A program made the translations under genes and the position numbers. This document shows, in pieces, positions 1 through 7,501 of a stretch of 34,978 nucleotides of DNA (within the stretch, counting starts at the first letter, position 1; every line of letters begins with the position of its first letter). The stretch spans positions 1 to 34,978 of the forward strand of contig JADINE010000004.1 in the NCBI GenBank assembly GCA_017694175.1, written 5' to 3'. This stretch comes from Candidatus Enterousia excrementavium (GTDB lineage Bacteria > Pseudomonadota > Alphaproteobacteria > Rs-D84). The notes beneath the pieces were generated by a model. The model was not told where the DNA came from. It made no database searches and worked only from the letters and a program-made list of their open reading frames with translations.

Positions 1-1
1 C

Positions 2-640
2 TATCGTGGTGATATAATTAAAGAATTGCAAAAGTTGTGGACACAAACAAAAGATTCTGTGTATATGTCTGCGGCATATTTTGTCCCGGGCCAGGGCGGA
101 TTGGAACACATGCTGAACGAGGAAAAATCCGGTGTTCACATGACAATTGTTACAAATTCTTTGGCATCAACAAATGCGCCAACGGTGTATGCCAAATGGG
201 AAAAATATCGCAAGCAGTTGATTGAATCTGGTGCTGATGTATATGAATTTATGCTGTCGGCGGAAAACTTGCGTGGTCAACAACATGATCGTGAACGCAA
301 ACAATCCAGTTTTTCTGTGATGCACAGTAAAACAATTGTGTTTGATGACGATATTTCATGGATAGGAAGTTTTAATTTGGATCCGCGCAGTGCATATTAT
401 AACACTGAAAACGTGGCGATTTTTGAAAGCAGTGATTTTGCGGCCAAATTACGCGAAATGATTATACGTGATACAAAAACTTCGTGGCGCGTTACATTGG
501 ACAAAGATGGCGATCCGGTTTGGACGGGCAGTCGCTCCGGCGATAAAAAGCCGCGTGTATATCATCACAGCCCAGACACATCCGTGTTCCGTCGCGCATG
601 GAAGATTTTAACCAATCTGGTTCCGGAAAAATTCGTATAA
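2..640 (+). CDS. Phospholipase D-like / cardiolipin synthase family protein, C-terminal part
   Basis: The reading frame is open from base 2, so the gene starts outside the window and only about 212 C-terminal residues are visible. A complete HxKxxxxD motif (HSKTIVFD, codons from about base 322) is followed by IGSFNLDPRSAYYNTE, the classic second HKD half-site of phospholipase D enzymes. The spacing and the NLDPRS/NTE block resemble ClsC/YmdC-type cardiolipin synthases, which make cardiolipin from two phospholipids at the inner membrane. The first HKD motif must lie upstream. The C-terminus is basic, ending near LVPEKFV, and a strong terminator follows 16 bases later, so this is the last gene of its transcript. 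Family assignment is firm. The exact substrate is not, and another PLD-type phospholipase or transferase is possible. Confidence 0.82.
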   Translation, partial: YRGDIIKELQKLWTQTKDSVYMSAAYFVPGQGGLEHMLNEEKSGVHMTIVTNSLASTNAPTVYAKWEKYRKQLIESGADVYEFMLSAENLRGQQHDRERKQSSFSVMHSKTIVFDDDISWIGSFNLDPRSAYYNTENVAIFESSDFAAKLREMIIRDTKTSWRVTLDKDGDPVWTGSRSGDKKPRVYHHSPDTSVFRRAWKILTNLVPEKFV

Positions 641-655
641 AAAATATAATAAAAA

Positions 656-678
656 CACCGGCAAATGCCGGTATTTTT
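656..678 (+). terminator. Intrinsic terminator after the PLD-like gene
   Basis: The stem ACCGGC-aaat-GCCGGT is followed by a run of T. The surrounding 29 bases are identical to those of the terminator at 3474-3499. Confidence 0.85.
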
Positions 679-700
679 TACATAAAAAAACGCCGAAAAC

Positions 701-797
701 AAACGTTGAATTAGATTCAGCACCGTTTTCACAGGATAATTTTGCATGTTTCTCGGGCGACTGTCAATTAAAAAATGCCGAATCTAATTCAACGTTT
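701..797. repeat. Long inverted repeat, 22-bp arms around a 53-bp centre
   Basis: The left arm (701-722) and right arm (776-797) are reverse complements over 22 bp with one mismatch. The outer 18 bp (701-718 with 780-797) are perfect. The right arm runs into five T, so a transcript would form a long hairpin with a U-tail just upstream of the Shine-Dalgarno sequence of the Cys-rich gene at 818. It could be a terminator, a regulatory hairpin or a MITE-like remnant. I see no clear target-site duplication. Confidence 0.75.
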
Positions 798-817
798 TTG
801 TACCGCCCAGGGGGAAA

Positions 818-1465
818 ATGATGAGAGTTATAAACAAAATTTTAATGTCCTGTTTAACGATGTTGTTTTCGTGGCAATATGGTGCGCATGCATTTCATTA
901 CAATAAAAATTTATCGGCGGATTGTGACAGTTATTGTTCACAATACGGCGAAAAAAGCGGTGTGTCTGCGGGGCTTTTCCCAAATTATTATGGATATGAT
1001 TATGGCAGATTCGGCAGTTGCCATTGTTTTACATCGGCTGAAATAAGTATTATCAGAAATTGTTATAACAAAGCCTGTACAGGTGCCAACATGACTGGAA
1101 CAATGCGTGCGTATATTTATGTTCCTGCTTCCAGCATGTGGTGCAGTATGGCAACCGAAGGGGCTGTTGAAAATTGTGTTTGCAAATCTGGGTACTATAA
1201 CGTTTTTTATTCCAACGGTCAGGGATTAGTATGCAATCGGTGCATTGCCGGCCATTATTGCACTGGTGGAAAAACTTTTTCTTGCTCGCGGGGATATTAC
1301 AGCAATGCTGGTGCATCCAGTTGTTCGAAATGTCCGGATAATCCGCCGGCAACCAGTGCGTCGGCCGCCAATGGGATTAACAAATGTTATTTGCCGGCCA
1401 ATGTTACGATTTCGGACACCAGTGGTGATTATCTGTTTACGAATAATTGTTTCTTTGCTTCATAA
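818..1465 (+). CDS. Secreted Cys-rich protein of unknown function
   Basis: This 215-residue protein begins with a signal peptide (about residues 1-27, ending near GAHA) and has no later membrane segment. Cysteines are dense throughout, with blocks such as CNRCIAGHYCTGGKTFSCSRGYY and CSKCP that resemble EGF/TNFR-type disulfide ladders by spacing only. The C-terminal block (CSKCP, then a CY pair, ISDTSGDY and a final Cys) closely matches the Cys-rich module of the ACP-fusion protein at 28178-28819, so the two share a domain. The start is one of two adjacent ATGs at 818/821 behind AGGGGG. The stop lies 2 bases before the next gene, which implies translational coupling to the glycosyltransferases. 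Function is unknown; it is probably periplasmic or at the cell surface. Confidence 0.7.
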   Translation: MMRVINKILMSCLTMLFSWQYGAHAFHYNKNLSADCDSYCSQYGEKSGVSAGLFPNYYGYDYGRFGSCHCFTSAEISIIRNCYNKACTGANMTGTMRAYIYVPASSMWCSMATEGAVENCVCKSGYYNVFYSNGQGLVCNRCIAGHYCTGGKTFSCSRGYYSNAGASSCSKCPDNPPATSASAANGINKCYLPANVTISDTSGDYLFTNNCFFAS

Positions 1466-1467
1466 AA

Positions 1468-2418
1468 ATGGCACCAAAAGTATCTGTTATTATTGCGAAT
1501 TATAACAATGCCAAATATTTACCAGATTGTTTGCGCAGCGTTGCGACACAGTCTTTTTCTGATTTCGAATGCATTGTTGTGGACGATGGTTCAACTGATG
1601 ATTCGGCAAAAATAATTCGAAAATTTGCACGCAAAGACGGACGATTTGTACCTGTGTTTCAGAAAAATGCCGGGGCATCTGCTGCGCGCAATCGCGGTCT
1701 GGATATGGCGCGCGGGGAATACATTGCGTTTTTAGATTCTGATGATTGTTTTTGTCCGGATGCATTGCTTATCATGTATAACCTGATTACGCAAAATAAC
1801 GCAGACCTGGTTGGGGGTGGCGGTGCGCTTGTAATGGATGATTTCAAGTTATCCGATGGTCACACGCAAAATTTCATAAATCCTCCGTTTCGTGTTTATA
1901 TGAATACAATCCCTGCATTAAAGCATATTGCCACGTTGGGTAATAATTACAGATTCGTGTGGGTATGGCGCCGAATGTTTCGTCGTGATGTTATTGGTGA
2001 AACGCGTTTTGATACGAATTTATACCCAGGCGAAGACACTTGTTTTATTTTGGAAGTAATGCCGCGTGCAACCAAAATTGTGGAAACGCCGGCTATGGTT
2101 GTATTTCACAGGTCTGCGCCAACGGCGATATCTGCGGCAGTGTTTAATCAGAAAACGTTTGCATATATAACCCCTACGATGCGCCGGTTACGTTGGATAA
2201 TGGATACAATGTATCCAGCAAATTTCAGCGCATGGTTTTACAAATATTATATGGAACTGGTGATAAATGAAACAATTTGTCGCGCCATGAAATATGGTCG
2301 ATTGCGGCACCAAGTTGCAGATCATCTGCGGCCGATATATGGCACACGTATTTTGCCAACTAAATATTTGCGGTGGCCAAAGCGTTTGATTTTTTGGTTG
2401 TTTATGAAGGTATTTTAA
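1468..2418 (+). CDS. Family 2 glycosyltransferase
   Basis: The predicted protein has 316 residues and a GT-A fold start (KVSVIIANYNNAKYLPDCL). VVDDGSTDDS (37-46) forms part of the nucleotide-sugar site, NAGASAARNRGLDMARGEYIAFLDSDD carries the metal-binding DxD-type motif at 89-93, and GEDT sits near residue 190. Such enzymes transfer a sugar from a nucleotide donor to a polysaccharide or lipid acceptor on the cytoplasmic face. The ATG at 1468 is preferred over an in-frame TTG at 1447 because that TTG lies inside the upstream gene. There is no strong Shine-Dalgarno sequence, and the start follows the previous stop by 2 bases, so re-initiation is likely. It is paired with a second, homologous transferase one base downstream. 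Donor and acceptor cannot be read from the sequence. Confidence 0.85.
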   Translation: MAPKVSVIIANYNNAKYLPDCLRSVATQSFSDFECIVVDDGSTDDSAKIIRKFARKDGRFVPVFQKNAGASAARNRGLDMARGEYIAFLDSDDCFCPDALLIMYNLITQNNADLVGGGGALVMDDFKLSDGHTQNFINPPFRVYMNTIPALKHIATLGNNYRFVWVWRRMFRRDVIGETRFDTNLYPGEDTCFILEVMPRATKIVETPAMVVFHRSAPTAISAAVFNQKTFAYITPTMRRLRWIMDTMYPANFSAWFYKYYMELVINETICRAMKYGRLRHQVADHLRPIYGTRILPTKYLRWPKRLIFWLFMKVF

Positions 2419-2419
2419 C

Positions 2420-3469
2420 ATGAAGTTATCGATTATTGTTCCGTGTTATAACGTTGCTCCATATCTGGAACGTGGGTTACGCAGTTTATCCAATCAAACA
2501 CTGCGCGATGATTTCGAGATTATTTGCATTGACGATGCATCCACAGATGACACATTGGCGATATTAAATATGTGGGCTCAACGCGATTTGCGTGTACGTG
2601 TTTTGAAAAATAAAAAGAACAAAGGTGTTGCCGCATCGCGTAATCGGGGTTTGGACATGGCGACCGGCGAATATATCGGTTTTATGGACCCAGATGATTA
2701 TGTTGACAGTGATTTTTTTGAACGGTTGGTAAACACCGCCGATGCCCAGAAATCCCAGGCCGCGTGTGGACAATTATGCGTCATAGAGGTTACCGGTAAA
2801 AAACACAAAGACCCTTATCGCAGTGTTACTGAATTGCGCAAAACGTTGCACAATTTCAAATATCACTATACTGCGATATACCGTCGCGATTTTATAAACG
2901 CACATAATATCAGATATCCAAATTTGTCCATTAACGAAGACAGCGTTTTTGAAACCATGGTAAAATGCGCAATGACGACAAATTTGCCTTTGGTATGTGG
3001 CACGTACTATTATTATTGCAGACGCATGGAATCGTTAAATGCAGATTGGTGGCCTGAATCAAAAATCAAAGAATCTGTGACAGGTGTTGAAACAATTATT
3101 GATATTTATAACAACACCCCAGTTACCATGCGAGATTATATATGCGGCGCATACGGATACTTTAATTATTTACGTGATGTTACTTTAATAAAGAACACAA
3201 AAACGAAAATATTTGTTGCTTCCAATATGTGTCGAATTTTCAAGAAAATGAAATATAAACAAAAACTGGGCACAGAAAACACCCCCCTGTACCTGGCGCT
3301 ATTAAACGATGACCCAAACGGCGTAATTGATGTATTGAAAGCACAGAAATGGTATACGCGCACATATAAATTATTTGGGCGCATCAAATTCTTGACTGTT
3401 GCATTTACGCGTACACGGCGTGACATCCGTCTTTTTGGCATATTAATTTATCGTATGAATTTAACCTGA
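2420..3469 (+). CDS. Family 2 glycosyltransferase
   Basis: The 349-residue protein starts MKLSIIVPCYNVAPYLERGL. It carries CIDDASTDDT (36-45) and GEYIGFMDPDD (83-93), the two donor and metal motifs of GT2 enzymes, plus an acidic NEDS that could hold the catalytic-base region. The C-terminal 130 residues are lysine- and arginine-rich and less conserved. The start follows the stop of the first transferase by one base, and both are alike in the first 100 residues, so the pair probably arose by duplication and builds the same glycan. The stop is TGA and is followed directly by an intrinsic terminator, closing the transcript that begins at or before 818. No neighbour identifies the polysaccharide. 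Confidence 0.85.
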   Translation: MKLSIIVPCYNVAPYLERGLRSLSNQTLRDDFEIICIDDASTDDTLAILNMWAQRDLRVRVLKNKKNKGVAASRNRGLDMATGEYIGFMDPDDYVDSDFFERLVNTADAQKSQAACGQLCVIEVTGKKHKDPYRSVTELRKTLHNFKYHYTAIYRRDFINAHNIRYPNLSINEDSVFETMVKCAMTTNLPLVCGTYYYYCRRMESLNADWWPESKIKESVTGVETIIDIYNNTPVTMRDYICGAYGYFNYLRDVTLIKNTKTKIFVASNMCRIFKKMKYKQKLGTENTPLYLALLNDDPNGVIDVLKAQKWYTRTYKLFGRIKFLTVAFTRTRRDIRLFGILIYRMNLT

Positions 3470-3473
3470 TAAA

Positions 3474-3499
3474 AACACCGGCAAATGCCGGTATTTTTT
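3474..3499 (+). terminator. Intrinsic terminator after the glycosyltransferase pair
   Basis: The same ACCGGC-aaat-GCCGGT stem as at 656-678 is followed by seven T. The small minus-strand gene ends only a few bases beyond. Confidence 0.85.
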
Positions 3500-3505
3500 T
3501 ATTAT

Positions 3506-3700
3506 TTAAATTGTGTTTAATGGCCGGCGGACTAAATTCATAAATAAAATTAATTGCAGATTTGTTGGGCGCACAATGCCACGAACTATGTTTTGGTATC
3601 CGCGTTCGTTTGTATCAAACGTATTGCACATTTCCAACACAGGAATATTGCACTCGCAGCGAATTTTTTCTATTTCCTGGCCCAGTGATAACTTTGTCAT
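3506..3700 (-). CDS. Small HTH-like (XRE-type) protein
   Basis: This 64-residue protein starts MTKLSLGQEIEKIRCECNI. The pattern LGQEIEKIR...CNIPVLEMCNTFDTNERGYQNIVRGIVRPT resembles the five-helix fold of Cro/C1-type DNA-binding proteins, with the presumed recognition helix around DTNERGYQNI. The ATG at 3700 is chosen because an earlier in-frame start at 3736 would lie inside the terminator stem of the leader. GTGGGGTG just upstream is a plausible weak ribosome site. Upstream lies a leader with competing hairpins and a terminator (3727-3893), so expression of this gene is probably attenuated. The HTH assignment rests on pattern only. A full-length XRE regulator would usually carry more sequence, so this may be a minimal DNA-binding protein. 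Confidence 0.55.
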   Translation of the reverse strand: MTKLSLGQEIEKIRCECNIPVLEMCNTFDTNERGYQNIVRGIVRPTNLQLILFMNLVRRPLNTI

Positions 3701-3726
3701 TTTGCACCCCACGCTTGTTATGCAAC

Positions 3727-3756
3727 AAAAAACCACTGGAATAAATTCAAGTGGTT
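3727..3756 (-). terminator. Intrinsic terminator of the leader RNA
   Basis: A 7-bp stem AACCACT/AGTGGTT with a 12-base loop is followed by six U on the minus strand. It lies between the leader and the HTH-like start codon. Confidence 0.7.
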
Positions 3757-3800
3757 GGAGGATACAAACTATAATAGAGTATAGCGGGCTTATTCAACAT
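3747..3800 (-). CDS. Possible leader peptide inside the attenuator
   Basis: Within the leader RNA an ATG at 3800 follows GGAGGG by about 9 bases and opens a 17-codon frame, MLNKPAILYYSLYPPTT, that stops with TGA exactly at the loop of the terminator hairpin. The Shine-Dalgarno bases are part of the antiterminator strand, and the codons for Pro-Pro-Thr are its partner strand. A ribosome reading the Tyr/Pro-rich end would therefore decide which hairpin forms. The geometry fits transcription attenuation, but so short a frame can occur by chance. Confidence 0.3.
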   Translation of the reverse strand: MLNKPAILYYSLYPPTT

Positions 3801-3898
3801 ATTCACCGCCCTCCAACCAAGAGTTGGAGATATTTCAATTACATAATTGCTCTATTGGGGTTTGTATGCCCCGCAACGGAACGCCCGCTGCGCCAGGA

Positions 3899-3927
3899 AT
3901 TATAACACGGAAATTTTGCAAATGCAA
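3899..3927 (-). promoter_or_regulatory. Sigma70-type promoter of the leader RNA
   Basis: The -35 TTGCAT (3927-3922) and a perfect -10 TATAAT (3904-3899) are separated by exactly 17 bases, placing the start near 3893. Confidence 0.7.
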
Positions 3928-3982
3928 ACAGTGGCGGCACTTTTTCAATCTGTTTTTACAGTTGCAAAATTACGCCGATAAT

Positions 3983-4006
3983 AAAAAAAGCCGGCATTTG
4001 CCGGCC
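3983..4006 (-). terminator. Intrinsic terminator of guaC
   Basis: On the minus strand the stem GCCGGCA-aa-TGCCGGC is followed by seven U, immediately after the guaC stop. It has the same CCGGCAAATGCCGG core as the terminators at 656 and 3474. The plus strand also has a T run, so it may act both ways. Confidence 0.8.
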
Positions 4007-4010
4007 TTTT

Positions 4011-5096
4011 TTATTCGCCAAACACAGTATTTAATTGCGTATTTACCCGGTAAAAAGTTGTGCATTTTGAAACATCTTTTAACCGGCGTGCCCCGATATA
4101 GGTCATATACGATCGCAGCCCACCCAAAATATCCTGGTTCATTTTGTCGATGGAACCGCGCAGGGGCACTTCTACAACGCGGCCTTCGCTGGCGCGATAT
4201 TTGGGCATGCCGTGATAGTGCTTGTTTTGTGCATACTCAGACGACATTCCGTAAAACACTTTGAATTGTTTTGTTTCGATAACTTGCTTTCCGGTTTTTT
4301 CATCGATTTGATTAGTGATAAATTTTCTTTCGATAATATCGCCGGCGGCTTCGGCGCACCCAGCGTAAAACCCGCCCATCATTACAAAATCAGCCCCTGC
4401 GCCAAACGCTTTGCAGATGTCGCCAATATGCACCACGCCGCCATCACTGCAAATCATGCCGCCAATTCCGTGGGCAGTATCGGCGCATTCGAATATAGTC
4501 GACAATTGTGGCCGGCCAACGCCAGTAATTCTGCGTGTAATGCATGCGCTGCCACTGCCGATGCCGCATTTAACAATATCTGCGCCGGATAAAATTAAAT
4601 CTTCCACCAATTCCGCAGTAACTGCATTACCAACCATAAGCAGTATATCAGGGAATTTTTGCCGCATTTTGATAACCAAATCTTTCACCCGTGGGATATA
4701 TGCGTTCGGCACATCGATACAAATATTGCGGCACTTATCAGGATATTGCGTTAATATTGTTTCGATTTTTTCGTAATCTTCGTCCCGCAGCCCCATGGAC
4801 AAAAACACATAATCGCGGCAATCATTGGTTGTTATGAATTTTATTAAATCTTCCAACGGATAGTGCTTGTGCAGGCAACAAAACATTTTATTTTGCATCA
4901 TGTGCAACGCCACTTCAAAAGTACCCACGGTTGCCATATTTGCGGAAATAATTCCTGTGCCAACGATGCGGCGTGGGCACCATTTGAATTTGTATTCACG
5001 TGTAACTTCTACTTCTGATCTGGAATTAATAAAAGATCGTTTAGGTTTGACCAGAACATCTTTGAAATCCAGTTCTGTTTGTTCATAAATTTTCAT
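4011..5096 (-). CDS. guaC: GMP reductase
   Basis: GMP reductase converts GMP to IMP with NADPH and release of ammonia, linking guanine salvage back to the adenine branch. This 361-residue cytoplasmic protein matches the GuaC family along its length: FKDVLVKPKRS near the N-terminus, SANMATVGTFEVAL, CIDVPNAY, then KCGIGSGSACITRRITGVGRPQ with the catalytic Cys at about residue 185, and the purine/cation region GGMICSDGGVVHIGDICKAFGAGADFVMMGG. DILGGLRSYMTYIGARRL completes the barrel. There is no CBS pair, which separates it from typical IMP dehydrogenase. ATG 5096 is preferred over a TTG at 5102 because AAAGGA lies at proper spacing. It is a single gene with its own promoter and terminator, and a palindrome overlaps the promoter. 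Confidence 0.93.
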   Translation of the reverse strand: MKIYEQTELDFKDVLVKPKRSFINSRSEVEVTREYKFKWCPRRIVGTGIISANMATVGTFEVALHMMQNKMFCCLHKHYPLEDLIKFITTNDCRDYVFLSMGLRDEDYEKIETILTQYPDKCRNICIDVPNAYIPRVKDLVIKMRQKFPDILLMVGNAVTAELVEDLILSGADIVKCGIGSGSACITRRITGVGRPQLSTIFECADTAHGIGGMICSDGGVVHIGDICKAFGAGADFVMMGGFYAGCAEAAGDIIERKFITNQIDEKTGKQVIETKQFKVFYGMSSEYAQNKHYHGMPKYRASEGRVVEVPLRGSIDKMNQDILGGLRSYMTYIGARRLKDVSKCTTFYRVNTQLNTVFGE

Positions 5097-5118
5097 ACCC
5101 AATCCTTTTGTTACCTTT

Positions 5119-5157
5119 GATACAATTCATAATATGCCGCAAAAATTGTATCTGCAA
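5119..5157 (-). promoter_or_regulatory. guaC promoter with a palindromic operator candidate
   Basis: The -35 TTGCAG (5157-5152) and -10 TATTAT (5134-5129) lie 17 bases apart on the minus strand. A perfect inverted repeat, GATACAAT (5119-5126) and ATTGTATC (5145-5152), brackets the -10 and touches the -35. This suggests a repressor site responding to purines or another signal; the regulator is unknown. Confidence 0.6.
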
Positions 5158-5181
5158 TAAAAAAGGGTAAAAAAGGCTGTA

Positions 5182-5260
5182 AAAAAACACGAAAAAAACA
5201 TTGACGAATCGTGTTTTTTATTTGCGCGCCTTGTCACAATGTGATAAAATAAGATGTAAT
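5182..5260 (+). promoter_or_regulatory. A/T-flanked hairpin followed by a promoter for the 5278 gene
   Basis: AAAAAACACG (5182-5191) pairs with CGTGTTTTTT (5210-5219) around an 18-base loop, a bidirectional terminator-like hairpin that insulates the divergent genes. Downstream, TTGTCA (5231-5236) and TGTAAT (5255-5260), 18 bases apart, form a plausible promoter ahead of the GGGAAG ribosome site. Confidence 0.45.
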
Positions 5261-5277
5261 AGAAGGGAAGATTTTGC

Positions 5278-7479
5278 ATGAAAAGATTAATTGCCGTTGT
5301 AAGTAGTTTGCTGGTTTTACCTGCATTTGCGGAAATTGCGCCCGAATATTATTACGCAGATTTGATGGCGCAATACGCGGATCAAATGCCGGATGCCCAG
5401 TTCATAGATGACGAGATTCCCCAGGAACCTGAATCCGAACCTGAAACGGACGTTGCCCCGGAACAGCCTGTGACGCCGGTGGTTCCAACGGCGGTAAGTC
5501 CCCGCAACGCCAGTGGTCGTTCCGCTGCCTCGCGTGCGGTGGTATCTAATACAACGACGTCCGCGCGAAATGTTGCGGCGCGCAATGTAACAAATGCGAA
5601 TGTGGCGCGCAGCGTAACAACGCGTCCAACCACGGTTTCACGCACGAACACAACCACGTCACGTGCGGCAACAACAACTGCTTCGCGTGCATCAACTGCG
5701 CGTGCCACGGCAACAAACACAGTTTCAAATCGTCCGTCGGTAACGGTTCGATCCACGGGCAATGTTGCGGCAAAACAAACGCCGGGTGTAACATCGCGTA
5801 ACGCGTCAAAAACAAATGCGAACACTGCACGTGCGTCAATTGTACAAACGGATACGGTGAATACCCCGCTGTATATCAGCAGCCGTGTTGGTGTAACCAA
5901 TCCGTCCAATGTAACAACGCGTGTACCGACGATTCGTGTTGGTTCGGCCACAACGGCCACAACCAGCACAACAACGTCGTCTGAAACGGTTTCCAGTACG
6001 GCATCGATTGATGAATTGGCGCAATTAACCGATTATTGCAAGGCTCAATATGTGGCCTGTATGGATAATTTCTGTAACGTTCTGGATGATAACCAGGGTC
6101 GTTGCAGTTGCAGTGCCAACCTGGATAACTATGCCGAAACCGAAGCGGCTTTGAAGCAAGCCACCGAAGATTTACAAGATGTTGCATTACAAATTCAATA
6201 CATCGGCCTTTCCGCGGATCAGGTTGAAACCCTGTTCACCCAGACCGAAGCCGAATTGGAAATGCAATCGTCCAGTGATAACAGCCAGTTAAAGAATGAT
6301 TTGGATAAAATCAAAAACATGATTGTTGATGTTAAATCTGGCACACCAACCACATCAACGGGGATGAGTTTTGACCTGTCGGGGCTGTTGGATTTCACAA
6401 TCGACAGCACTGGGTTTGATTTGTCGTCGCTTTTGGGCAGTATGAGTGGCAATAACAACAGCATCAGCAACCAGCGTGGCGATCAGTTGTACGATACTGC
6501 CTCGGCACGGTGCAAGGCTGCTGTGTTAAACAGCTGTGCGGCCCAGGGCGTTGATACAACAATCATTACCAATTCATATGATTTGGAAATTGACAAGGCT
6601 TGCATACAATATGAACGCGCATTGACTGAATCAAACGAACAAATGTCTGCGACGGTGCGTAACGCGAAAAGTGTATTGCAACGTGCACGTTTGATGGTTG
6701 CCCAGCAAAAGAATCAATATGATTTGCGTGGGTGCGTAAATGCATTGGATACATGTATGCAGGACGATTTCGTATGCGGCGACAATTACGAAAACTGCCT
6801 GGATCCAACCGGGAAATATATAGTAAATGGCGAAGTTGTCGTGGGCAGCACCCCTGGTGCACCTGGCGATATTGATGCCGCGATATATGAAACGTGGAAT
6901 TATGGCGCAGATGGTGCAAATAACGCGTGGGGCTCGCTGGAAACGGGTGGCTCGGATGCTGGCGCAGATGGCAGCACACCAAACACGTTAAGTGACTATA
7001 TAAATCAAACAGTTACGGATACGTCTGCTAAAAGTTCATCGACAAACATGTCAGAGTTCTTGCAGAACAAAATCGGATATCACGATGATTCAGATGGCAA
7101 GAATTATGGTATGTGCATGTCTGTTTTGAACATGTGCCAGGATGTAACATACAAAGGCAGTGGCCAAAACGCGGAATATAATCCACAAAATAATGTGATT
7201 AAAGAATTCCTGAATCGTACATTGGTTCAAATTAAATCCGCCCAGGATACAATTTTGGCGGACTATGCCGAAGAATGCATCACCGACGTTGCGTCTTGCT
7301 TGGCTCAAAATAATTATAATGTAGAAGCCACAGGTGAGATTGGTAACAACATCGCAATACGTGCATGCAAACCGATAATTACAACGTGTATGAGTTTGAA
7401 TGATGTTGATTCCGATGGTTCAGAAACGGGGGGATCGATTTCGGCCACAGACTGGATTAAAAACATCATGAGTAATTAA
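5278..7479 (+). CDS. Large secreted protein with Thr/Arg/Ala-rich region and repeated C-x6-C motifs
   Basis: I recognise no named family. The 733-residue protein starts with a clear signal peptide (1-18, cut near AFA|EIAPE). An acidic, Pro-rich stretch (about 35-65) is followed by roughly 170 residues of low-complexity Thr/Ser/Ala/Arg/Val sequence, very poor in Cys, Trp and aromatics. From residue 254 it becomes structured, with C-x6-C pairs at 254/261, 486/493, 613/620, 667/674 and 697/704 and extra cysteines nearby (CMDNFC, RCSCSAN, FVCGDNYENC). That spacing puts both cysteines on one helix face, as in disulfide-linked helical hairpins. A Gly/Asn/Ser-rich insert sits near 365-400. No membrane anchor or lipobox is visible. 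It has its own promoter and terminator. A periplasmic or surface structural role is inference. Confidence 0.75.
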   Translation: MKRLIAVVSSLLVLPAFAEIAPEYYYADLMAQYADQMPDAQFIDDEIPQEPESEPETDVAPEQPVTPVVPTAVSPRNASGRSAASRAVVSNTTTSARNVAARNVTNANVARSVTTRPTTVSRTNTTTSRAATTTASRASTARATATNTVSNRPSVTVRSTGNVAAKQTPGVTSRNASKTNANTARASIVQTDTVNTPLYISSRVGVTNPSNVTTRVPTIRVGSATTATTSTTTSSETVSSTASIDELAQLTDYCKAQYVACMDNFCNVLDDNQGRCSCSANLDNYAETEAALKQATEDLQDVALQIQYIGLSADQVETLFTQTEAELEMQSSSDNSQLKNDLDKIKNMIVDVKSGTPTTSTGMSFDLSGLLDFTIDSTGFDLSSLLGSMSGNNNSISNQRGDQLYDTASARCKAAVLNSCAAQGVDTTIITNSYDLEIDKACIQYERALTESNEQMSATVRNAKSVLQRARLMVAQQKNQYDLRGCVNALDTCMQDDFVCGDNYENCLDPTGKYIVNGEVVVGSTPGAPGDIDAAIYETWNYGADGANNAWGSLETGGSDAGADGSTPNTLSDYINQTVTDTSAKSSSTNMSEFLQNKIGYHDDSDGKNYGMCMSVLNMCQDVTYKGSGQNAEYNPQNNVIKEFLNRTLVQIKSAQDTILADYAEECITDVASCLAQNNYNVEATGEIGNNIAIRACKPIITTCMSLNDVDSDGSETGGSISATDWIKNIMSN

Positions 7480-7501
7480 AAGGTAATTTATGTGCATATA
7501 C

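Larger units (their letters stand above)
3727..3893 (-). ncRNA. Structured leader RNA or sRNA with attenuator-like alternative hairpins
   Basis: A promoter at 3899-3927 should start RNA near 3893, and an intrinsic terminator ends it at 3727, 27 bases before the HTH-like gene. Three pairings compete. Hairpin 1 is CTCCAAC (3829-3823) with GTTGGAG (3817-3811). An antiterminator is GGTTGGAGG (3818-3810) with CCTCCAACC (3761-3753). The terminator stem is AACCACT (3756-3750) with AGTGGTT (3737-3731), then six U. The second uses bases needed by each of the other two. Two more long pairings exist: ATACAAAC/AATAGAG (3867-3850) with CTCTATT/GTTTGTAT (3779-3762), and AGCGGGC (3889-3883) with GCCCGCT (3789-3783), which would form pseudoknots. 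I recognise no known riboswitch, 6S, tmRNA or RNase P signature. Confidence 0.55.

Noticed and set aside
3811-3829. CTCCAAC/GTTGGAG hairpin as an integron attC core site
   Set aside because: The short loop and the absence of an integrase or cassette structure argue against it. It fits better as part of the attenuator.
3727-3893. The leader RNA as tmRNA, 6S RNA, RNase P RNA or signal recognition particle RNA
   Set aside because: No tRNA-like T-arm or tag frame, no closing stem of 5' and 3' ends as in 6S, no RNase P core, and no conserved SRP loop sequence were seen.
5382-5969. Long reverse-strand frame opposite the Thr/Ala/Arg-rich region
   Set aside because: It is a shadow of a low-complexity, GC-rich coding stretch. 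The forward frame has a signal peptide, promoter and terminator.
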